From the NCBI GenBank assembly GCA_030751555.1, contig JASMFX010000025.1, positions 1-7,108 of the forward strand: DNA of 7,108 nt, read 5' to 3'. Numbering within the stretch: the stretch's first letter is position 1; the number at the start of each line of letters is the position of its first letter. This stretch comes from Candidatus Woesearchaeota archaeon (GTDB lineage: Archaea > Nanoarchaeota > Nanoarchaeia > Woesearchaeales > CALCXY01). The translations under genes and the position numbers were made by a program. The notes under the pieces were generated by a model. It was not told the DNA's origin and ran no database searches. It was given only the letters and a program-made list of their open reading frames with translations. Of this stretch, positions 1 to 4,344 are shown piece after piece.

Positions 1-156
1 ACAGAAGAAGAATTAACCTACAATTATGGTTATGATCTAGAAGAATTTAAGGATCATCCTTGTAAATGCGGTTCTGAGAGATGCGTTGGCTTTATTGTTG
101 ATGAGAAGTTGTGGTATGAGTTGGGGAAATTAAAGACCAAACACAATCTTTATTAA
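1..156 (+). CDS. SET-domain protein-lysine methyltransferase, C-terminal end (partial)
   Basis: Only the last 51 codons are in the window; the frame is open at the left edge and stops at TAA 154-156. The fragment begins with the last SET motif (E4-L-T-Y-N-Y9, matching the usual ELTYDY with its catalytic-site tyrosine). An acidic linker follows, then a post-SET cluster, C21-K-C23-G-S-E-R-C28-V-G, which fits the C-x-C-x4-C zinc-binding pattern, and a short tail. In known SET enzymes the three post-SET cysteines bind one zinc together with a cysteine of the upstream NHSC motif, closing the lysine channel; that motif lies outside the window. Such enzymes transfer methyl groups from S-adenosylmethionine to protein lysines. 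The substrate here cannot be read from the sequence; in archaea, chromatin proteins are one known class. The TATA-like box of the next gene overlaps this stop codon. Family assignment is firm; substrate is unknown. Confidence 0.88.
   Translation, partial: TEEELTYNYGYDLEEFKDHPCKCGSERCVGFIVDEKLWYELGKLKTKHNLY
149..156 (+). promoter_or_regulatory. TATA box for the 80-aa gene (leaderless)
   Basis: TTTATTAA is centred at 152.5, so the usual archaeal TATA-to-start distance places transcription initiation at about 179, the ATG itself. The box includes the TAA stop of the SET gene, so promoter and stop codon share bases. No Shine-Dalgarno-like sequence lies before 179; the spacer is C-rich (157-167). 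Inferred from sequence and spacing only. Confidence 0.5.
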
Positions 157-178
157 CCTCCCCCTCTAAGAATTTATA

Positions 179-421
179 ATGCTAGACAAAGTCCACAAGG
201 AGATTATCAAATATCCTCAAGCAATTAGCAAAATAGTTGAACTTCTTGAAAAATTAGATCAGAATAAAAGATATTGTGCTAAGAGCTCTGATGATGAACG
301 GCTAAAAGCGTTATGGTGGTATCGAAATGATAGAAGGAAGAGAATCTGGCTTTGTAATCTATCCAACCTTGTGGAAAAACTGAAGAAATTTGAAGAAAGA
401 ATTCATATCTTACCCCCATGA
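179..421 (+). CDS. Unrecognised small basic protein, 80 aa
   Basis: I do not recognise this protein. It looks soluble and helical, with many Lys, Arg and Glu residues. A leucine/isoleucine-spaced N-terminal helix (about residues 5-30) is followed by an aromatic and basic patch around residues 46-58 (WWYRNDRRKRIW) and a second charged helix (about 60-76). There is no signal peptide or membrane segment. ATG 179 is preferred because a TATA box is centred 26.5 bases upstream, predicting a leaderless message. The next gene most likely starts at 435, 13 bases after this stop, so the two probably form one transcription unit. The basic aromatic patch could bind nucleic acid, but that is a guess. An alternative is that this is the N-terminal part of the next protein, separated by a frameshift, because the downstream frame is already open from 384. 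Confidence 0.6.
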   Translation: MLDKVHKEIIKYPQAISKIVELLEKLDQNKRYCAKSSDDERLKALWWYRNDRRKRIWLCNLSNLVEKLKKFEERIHILPP

Positions 422-434
422 ACGAGAAGAGTTT

Positions 435-1343
435 ATGGATGATGTCTCTGTTGCATTACATATTCTGATTACGTCGCAGACCAAGGAAGATCTAGATACT
501 TTTGAAAAATTACAAAAGAAATTCAGAATTCCTTCAACAGGTGAAGATAATGAACCTCAGTTAGAGGATTATATTAATATGATCGTTAAAATCATGAATC
601 AGGCATTAACTCATTTTCAGGTAAGGGTAGGAAATAAGAATCCTTATCAAACGATAAAAACGAGGGCTGAAATGCTAAAAGACCAAAGTGATGAATCTAA
701 AAAGAAAGCTAAAATAATAAAAGAAAATTTGAAATTGCCTCTAAAACGAGTTATGAAGATAGGCAGTGACTGTACCACAGATATAAGGGTGTGCGATGCC
801 ATCGAAATCGTAAATGTATATATAGAGCCCTTTTGGATTGGTGAATGGCGGTATGAGCTCTTAAGCAAGATTAGTGATAAACCAGTAGTGTTCAAACCAG
901 ATCTTACTCAAAAACTTAAAAAAGGAGATGTGAGAGAGATTACTTACTGGTTTGAAGGAAGAAAAAGAAAACTGATTACTGTGGCTGATGATGTAGTAGT
1001 ATGCCTTGATAAGTATATGCCATATCAAGTCTATATCCAAGTAGGTGCTAAGTCTACAGTGCCTAGTTACAAGGTTGGAGTAGAACTCAATGATCCATTT
1101 ACAGATGAGTTTAATTTGAAAGTTTTTGAAGGGCTTGAGGTTGGTGGATTAGTATTTAGAGAACCATCCTGCGGCACTCATTTTGATGGATTCGAAGATT
1201 TGAGCTTGTACAGTTTTTGGGATGGACATTCAAATGTTGATGGAAAACCCATCTACACAGAGATTTCAATCTTCAAGAAAATGGGCCCCATTACCTTAAG
1301 GACAACACCTAAAAAACCAAGAATCGTTATCAGATCTGAATAA
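435..1343 (+). CDS. Unrecognised protein, about 302 aa, helical N-terminus and beta-rich C-terminus
   Basis: No family is recognised. Counting from ATG 435, residues 1-100 look helical and charged, with a Lys/Glu/Asp-rich run at about 80-100. Residues about 105-302 alternate short hydrophobic strands with turns, for example EIVNVYIEPFWIGEW (124-138), RKLITVADDVVVCLDKY (178-194) and GLEVGGLVF (233-241). A C-G-T-H-F-D-G segment (246-252) and WDGH (262-265) are conspicuous, but a metal or catalytic role is not supported. The tail is basic (PKKPRIVIR). There is no membrane segment. The frame can be extended to a TTG at 390 (317 aa), but that would overlap the previous gene by 32 bases and lacks a Shine-Dalgarno, so ATG 435 is preferred. 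It is probably cotranscribed with the 80-aa gene. Its stop lies 3 bases from the stop of the convergent FKBP gene. Confidence 0.8.
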   Translation: MDDVSVALHILITSQTKEDLDTFEKLQKKFRIPSTGEDNEPQLEDYINMIVKIMNQALTHFQVRVGNKNPYQTIKTRAEMLKDQSDESKKKAKIIKENLKLPLKRVMKIGSDCTTDIRVCDAIEIVNVYIEPFWIGEWRYELLSKISDKPVVFKPDLTQKLKKGDVREITYWFEGRKRKLITVADDVVVCLDKYMPYQVYIQVGAKSTVPSYKVGVELNDPFTDEFNLKVFEGLEVGGLVFREPSCGTHFDGFEDLSLYSFWDGHSNVDGKPIYTEISIFKKMGPITLRTTPKKPRIVIRSE

Positions 1344-1346
1344 AAC

Positions 1347-1784
1347 TTATTTCCCTTTCTCAACATCAACAATCTTAACAGTAAAACTAAGTGTTTTCCC
1401 AGCAAGTGGATGATTAAGATCTAATTCAACCTCTTTATCTGTTACGCTTTGGATTTTAACAGGAAATTGGCCGCCTTGTGGTGTTCCTAGAACTAAGACC
1501 ATGCCTTCTTTAGGCTCATGCTCTTTAGGAAACTGGTCTCTTGGCATCTTCTTTAGCATCTCAGGATTATGTTCTCCATAAGCATCTTCTGGCTTTAAAG
1601 TAATCTTTTTCTCATCACCTTTTTTCATTCCAACAACAGCCTCATCAAAGCCTTTTATCATCTGGCCAGCACCTACTTCAAACTCTAGAGGCTTACCATG
1701 CTTTGCAGAACTATCAAAAACCTTGCCATCATCTAATTTGCCTTCATACTCAACCTTTATCTTGCAACCTTTCTCGACTTTCAT
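1347..1784 (-). CDS. FKBP-type peptidyl-prolyl cis-trans isomerase (archaeal short form, SlyD-like)
   Basis: This enzyme catalyses cis-trans isomerisation of peptide bonds before proline and acts as a folding helper in the cytoplasm; no signal peptide is present. The 145 residues are typical of the short archaeal FKBP class. The FKBP core starts with V11-E-Y-E-G and D18-D-G-K-V-F-D-S-S26, followed by the active-site stretch V37-G-A-G-Q-M-I-K-G-F46, the Y69-G70 turn, and a final strand (about 131-140). Residues about 71-128 form the inserted-in-flap domain, which gives chaperone activity in this class; D122-L-N-H-P-L-A-G-K130 at its return to the core is a family hallmark. The histidine/cysteine-rich metal-binding tail of bacterial SlyD is absent. 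ATG 1784 is supported by AGGTGG seven bases upstream and by a TATA box. It is probably monocistronic, flanked by a convergent gene and a divergent gene. Confidence 0.95.
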   Translation of the reverse strand: MKVEKGCKIKVEYEGKLDDGKVFDSSAKHGKPLEFEVGAGQMIKGFDEAVVGMKKGDEKKITLKPEDAYGEHNPEMLKKMPRDQFPKEHEPKEGMVLVLGTPQGGQFPVKIQSVTDKEVELDLNHPLAGKTLSFTVKIVDVEKGK

Positions 1785-1791
1785 AAATATA

Positions 1792-1797
1792 CCACCT
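1792..1797 (-). promoter_or_regulatory. Shine-Dalgarno site of the FKBP gene
   Basis: On the minus strand AGGTGG precedes the ATG with seven bases between them. It matches AGGTG of the archaeal anti-Shine-Dalgarno complement (GGAGGTGAT). It supports start 1784 and marks FKBP as a leadered gene, unlike most other first genes here. Confidence 0.6.
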
Positions 1798-1820
1798 AAA
1801 CGCTTAGAATATAAGTGAGG

Positions 1821-1828
1821 TATTTAAA
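1821..1828 (-). promoter_or_regulatory. TATA box of the FKBP gene
   Basis: The minus strand reads TTTAAATA, a near-consensus archaeal TATA box. Its centre (1824.5) predicts initiation near 1798, just upstream of the Shine-Dalgarno, giving a leader of about 14 bases. A-rich sequence precedes it at the BRE position. Confidence 0.6.
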
Positions 1829-1901
1829 GTTTTTTGTTTTAAGTTGCTCTTAATCCATCTTCCGAAAACTACGAAAAATAAGGAGTTTTTTCCTGAAAAG
1901 A

Positions 1902-1909
1902 CTTATTAA
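1902..1909 (+). promoter_or_regulatory. TATA-like box for the membrane-protein gene (leaderless)
   Basis: CTTATTAA is preceded by a purine-rich BRE-like GAAAAGA. It is centred 25.5 bases before ATG 1931, and no Shine-Dalgarno is present, which predicts a leaderless message. The box lies 74 bases from the divergent FKBP TATA box. The rest of this 146-base gap (1785-1930) shows no other gene. Confidence 0.5.
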
Positions 1910-1930
1910 CAAGTTATCTTACTAACATTA

Positions 1931-2308
1931 ATGGAAAAAATGAAGAGAAATTGCTGGGAAAAATTTGAATCCATGTGGAAGAACTTCAGAATCTTTGCCT
2001 ACAGAAACAGATCTGCTTTTGAATTGATATTTATTCTGATCTATACAATAGAGCAGGTATGCTTAGTTTTGCTAACTTATTACTTTCCCCAGTTTCTCTT
2101 CCTCGTTATCTCAAACTACTCAATTTTACTCTTGTCAACCTTTGCAATTCACAAGATAGTAATGGAATCAAGGATCAATATTCTCGAAAGAAATCTAAAT
2201 CATATTGAAAATAAATTTCAAAATTTAATATCCTGGTTGAAAATAGTAGCTCAGGCCAAAACAAATATTCCAATTTCGAAAATTTTAAATACGATGAAAG
2301 GTTCATAA
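1931..2308 (+). CDS. Small membrane protein with two transmembrane segments, 125 aa, family unknown
   Basis: I do not recognise a named family. The N-terminus (residues 1-27) is basic and aromatic. Two hydrophobic segments follow, about 29-51 (with an internal E41) and about 54-76, joined by a very short turn at Y51-F-P-Q54, so they probably form a tight membrane hairpin. Residues about 77-110 form a polar, amphipathic helix with spaced hydrophobics (I82, I84, L85, L89, I92, F96, L99) that could make a coiled coil. The positive-inside rule suggests both ends face the cytoplasm. ATG 1931 is chosen because of the TATA-like box 25.5 bases upstream; M4 is a possible later start. The gene ends 7 bases before a 44-aa gene whose Shine-Dalgarno lies in that gap, so the pair is probably one operon. 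No function is assigned. Confidence 0.75.
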   Translation: MEKMKRNCWEKFESMWKNFRIFAYRNRSAFELIFILIYTIEQVCLVLLTYYFPQFLFLVISNYSILLLSTFAIHKIVMESRINILERNLNHIENKFQNLISWLKIVAQAKTNIPISKILNTMKGS

Positions 2309-2309
2309 A

Positions 2310-2315
2310 GGTGAT
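2310..2315 (+). promoter_or_regulatory. Strong Shine-Dalgarno site between the membrane-protein and microprotein genes
   Basis: GGTGAT is a perfect match to part of the archaeal anti-Shine-Dalgarno complement (GGAGGTGAT). It sits directly between the upstream stop (TAA 2306-2308) and the tandem ATGs at 2316 and 2319. It is the main evidence that the short downstream frame is translated. Confidence 0.65.
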
Positions 2316-2450
2316 ATGATGACCAAAAAAGAATTAATCGGAAGACTTACGGCGTACGAAGAAATTTCAAGAACAGTGAAGAAAAACATTAACATAGAAT
2401 TAAAAGAGATTCAAAGATTAATAGATGAGATGAAGATTGGTTTAAGGTGA
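2316..2450 (+). CDS. Helical microprotein, 44 aa
   Basis: This short frame begins with tandem ATG codons (2316, 2319) right after GGTGAT and stops at TGA 2448-2450. The product is highly charged and almost entirely helix-favouring, with leucine/isoleucine at heptad-like spacing (L7, I8, L11, I17, V21, I25, I27, L29, I32, L35, I36, M39, I41), which fits a short coiled coil. There is no cysteine, proline or membrane segment. It lies 7 bases after the two-segment membrane protein, which itself ends in an amphipathic helix; pairing of the two helices is plausible but inferred. The second ATG has the more usual Shine-Dalgarno spacing, so the true length may be 43 residues. It resembles no family I can name. 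Confidence 0.6.
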   Translation: MMTKKELIGRLTAYEEISRTVKKNINIELKEIQRLIDEMKIGLR

Positions 2451-2505
2451 AAAAATCCTCTAGAATTACATAATTTCTTTTGACTACATAATACTTTCCA
2501 GAAGC

Positions 2506-2513
2506 TTTATAAA
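2506..2513 (+). promoter_or_regulatory. TATA box of the methionine aminopeptidase gene (leaderless)
   Basis: TTTATAAA is centred at 2509.5, exactly 26.5 bases before ATG 2536, and no Shine-Dalgarno precedes the start. This predicts transcription beginning at the start codon. The short T-rich stretch at 2473-2481 between the microprotein gene and this promoter could end the upstream transcript, but no hairpin is present. Confidence 0.6.
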
Positions 2514-2535
2514 ATCCTACCCAATCATTCGATAA

Positions 2536-3441
2536 ATGGAAAACAAAGACGCTCCAACATTAAATGATTGGAAAACAGCAGGAAAAATAGCAGCTGAAGC
2601 TCTGCAATACGGAAAATCTTTAATAAAAAAAGGAGCAAAGATACTTGAAGTCTCAGACAAGATTGAAGAGTTTATAAAATCCAAAGATGCGGTCCCTGCA
2701 TTTCCATCACAAATAAGCTGCAATGAAATAGCTGCGCATTACTGCGCCCATCCTAATGATGAGCTTGTTTTTGAAGATCAACTCTGTTGCTTGGATGTTG
2801 GGGTTTGCTACAATGGTGCAATTGGAGATAACGCTCTTACTGTAGATCTCTCAAACAGCCATAGTGATATTGTAAAAGCAGCACAAGATGCACTTGGTGC
2901 AGCCATTAAAGAGGTCCAGATTGGCACTCCACTAAACCAGATAGGAAGAGCAATCCACGATGCAATTGTATCACACAATCTCTCACCTATACGAAACCTC
3001 TCAGGTCATGGATTAGGAACTTTTGATATCCACACCACACCCACTATTCCGAATTATGACAATGGCAACACACAGACATTAGAAAAAGGCCAATTTATTG
3101 CAATAGAGCCATTTGCAACCAATGGTGCAGGGATAATCTATGAATCCTCGCCCAACACACTCTATATGCTTGTCAAAAAAAAGCCAGTGAGGTCAATAAT
3201 AACAAGATCTATTCTCAAAGATATTGAACAGTTTAATGGCCTGCCATTTACAACGAGATGGCTCACCAAAAAACACCATGAAGGAAAAGTATCATTTGCA
3301 CTTAAAGAAATGCTCAACATGGAGATGATAAAGGATTTTCCACCCCTTGTCGATAAAAAGAAAGGAATGGTTGCCCAGGCAGAACATTCCTTATTGGTTG
3401 ACGATAAAGTGCAAATATTAACAAAGAATAGTGAAGATTGA
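2536..3441 (+). CDS. map: Methionine aminopeptidase, type II
   Basis: This metalloprotease removes the initiator methionine from nascent proteins whose second residue is small. The pita-bread fold's five metal ligands are all visible: D87 (in CLDVGV), D98 (IGDNA), H158 (SGHGLG), E191 (AIEPF) and E283 (QAEHS). H68 in NEIAAHY and H166 in DIHTTP correspond to the conserved substrate-pocket histidines. The type II helical insert lies at about residues 215-275, between E191 and E283, and the 301-residue length fits archaeal enzymes, which lack the long N-terminal extension of eukaryotic MetAP2. The start is fixed by the leaderless promoter 26.5 bases upstream. It is probably monocistronic, converging on the HAD gene with a 15-base gap. 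Oddity: all five cysteines (62, 70, 84, 85, 91) lie within 30 residues around the first metal ligand. Confidence 0.97.
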   Translation: MENKDAPTLNDWKTAGKIAAEALQYGKSLIKKGAKILEVSDKIEEFIKSKDAVPAFPSQISCNEIAAHYCAHPNDELVFEDQLCCLDVGVCYNGAIGDNALTVDLSNSHSDIVKAAQDALGAAIKEVQIGTPLNQIGRAIHDAIVSHNLSPIRNLSGHGLGTFDIHTTPTIPNYDNGNTQTLEKGQFIAIEPFATNGAGIIYESSPNTLYMLVKKKPVRSIITRSILKDIEQFNGLPFTTRWLTKKHHEGKVSFALKEMLNMEMIKDFPPLVDKKKGMVAQAEHSLLVDDKVQILTKNSED

Positions 3442-3456
3442 ACACAAACTATCAGA

Positions 3457-4254
3457 CTATCTACATGCCACTAAATTCCTGCCAGCTAGAACATGTCCTA
3501 CTCGATTCCATAACGCACTTCCAACAGTATAATCAGCAGGAAGTATGTAATTCACAACATCTCTAAATCTTTGGGCCTTTCTCAGTCCATCAATATCAGC
3601 AGGATCATAGACACAAATACTTGTCCCTCCTTTTTTCTTAACAAAGCGAAATACATCCTTGTCTGTCTGACCATCACCAAAATAGATAAGATCCTTAATA
3701 GGATATTTATACCCATCATTAAAATCACCTGTGCTAATATTAACAACATAGGCAATCTTCTCTAACTTAGAGGTTGTAGTTTTTATTTGGTCAATCTCAT
3801 CCCCCATAGTAAGATTATCAAAAAAAGTGTAGCCAAAGACCTTGTCCATATATTTTCCTAAAACACTCCCATCAATCAAAGGCTTGATTCCAACACTAAC
3901 AATATTATGAGAAATCTGATATTGGGGAAACTCCATGCTTATGGCAGGGAAAAATTGAGGCAGGCCATCATATAAATACTTCTCAAGATTCTTCCCAGCA
4001 CCCATAATCTCATTGAGGGAAAGGCCCTTTAGCTCTCCATGTTTTACCTCATGCAAAAGCATAGCAAGATAGATAATATCAGAATCAGTATGTTCTCCTG
4101 CAGCTGTTTCAGCCCTTTGCAAATCACTTACTTTCCTCCAAAAACAATCAACATCCAAGCCCCTATTCTCTAGGATAATACTAGGGTGATATCCTCGCAT
4201 TAGAGTAAAATCAACATCATACACCATTGCGATCCTTTTCATAGGGGGTTTCAT
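3457..4254 (-). CDS. HAD-superfamily hydrolase (phosphatase-like)
   Basis: This is probably a cytoplasmic phosphohydrolase using an aspartate nucleophile and Mg2+; the substrate is unknown. All four HAD motifs are present: motif I Y12-D-V-D-F-T-L18 (nucleophile D13, acid/base D15), motif II S120 in IVSVG, motif III lysine (K163 likely, K158 alternative) and motif IV F192-G-D-G-Q-T-D-K-D200. A helical cap lies between motifs I and II (about 20-110). The C-terminal stretch (I213-C-V-Y-D-P, then L238-P-A-D-Y-T-V-G-S246) matches a widespread group of about 270-aa HAD hydrolases with a conserved PADY.xGS ending. Residue F16, after the second aspartate, is unusual, as G or K is more common. ATG 4254 is preferred over ATG 4242 because a TATA-like box lies 25.5 bases upstream and neither has a Shine-Dalgarno. 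It is transcribed divergently from the large gene. Confidence 0.9.
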   Translation of the reverse strand: MKPPMKRIAMVYDVDFTLMRGYHPSIILENRGLDVDCFWRKVSDLQRAETAAGEHTDSDIIYLAMLLHEVKHGELKGLSLNEIMGAGKNLEKYLYDGLPQFFPAISMEFPQYQISHNIVSVGIKPLIDGSVLGKYMDKVFGYTFFDNLTMGDEIDQIKTTTSKLEKIAYVVNISTGDFNDGYKYPIKDLIYFGDGQTDKDVFRFVKKKGGTSICVYDPADIDGLRKAQRFRDVVNYILPADYTVGSALWNRVGHVLAGRNLVACR

Positions 4255-4275
4255 AGGAATTTAGGGAAGATTAGC

Positions 4276-4283
4276 CTATTAAA
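4276..4283 (-). promoter_or_regulatory. TATA-like box of the HAD gene (leaderless)
   Basis: The minus strand reads TTTAATAG, a weaker TATA match, centred 25.5 bases before ATG 4254. It supports that start and predicts a leaderless transcript. It lies 8 bases from the inverted repeat in the middle of the divergent region. Confidence 0.42.
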
Positions 4284-4291
4284 GATAATGT

Positions 4292-4307
4292 GGTGATATT
4301 ATTCACC
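4292..4307. promoter_or_regulatory. Candidate shared operator: inverted repeat GGTGA-N6-TCACC
   Basis: A perfect 5-bp-arm inverted repeat (GGTGA at 4292-4296, TCACC at 4303-4307, spacer TATTAT) sits in the 90-base divergent region. Its centre (4299.5) is 20 bases from the HAD TATA-like box centre and 19 bases from the large gene's TATA centre, upstream of the BRE position on both sides. That placement suits a dimeric regulator acting on both promoters. The arms are short, and GGTGA also resembles a Shine-Dalgarno core, so chance is possible. Confidence 0.4.
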
Positions 4308-4314
4308 TCAAAGA

Positions 4315-4322
4315 TTTATATA
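4315..4322 (+). promoter_or_regulatory. TATA box of the large unknown gene (leaderless)
   Basis: TTTATATA is close to the archaeal consensus and is preceded by a purine-rich BRE-like CAAAGA (4309-4314). Its centre lies 26.5 bases before ATG 4345, which favours that start over ATG 4354. No Shine-Dalgarno is present before either. Confidence 0.6.
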
Positions 4323-4344
4323 ACCCTTTATTCTCAATATTCTT

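Noticed and set aside
1881..1894. Small inverted repeat AGGA-GTTTTT-TCCT upstream of the 1931 promoter
   Set aside because: The 4-bp arms and homopolymer loop are easily found by chance in AT-rich sequence, and it is not placed symmetrically with either promoter.
2473..2481. T-rich stretch after the 44-aa gene as a terminator
   Set aside because: Archaeal termination does use T-runs, but this one is interrupted by C and is short for such AT-rich DNA, so it is not listed as a feature.
3448..3461. Direct repeat ACTATC-AG-ACTATC at the MetAP/HAD convergence
   Set aside because: It is only six bases per copy with two copies and forms no hairpin or T-run, so it is not convincing as a terminator or attachment site.
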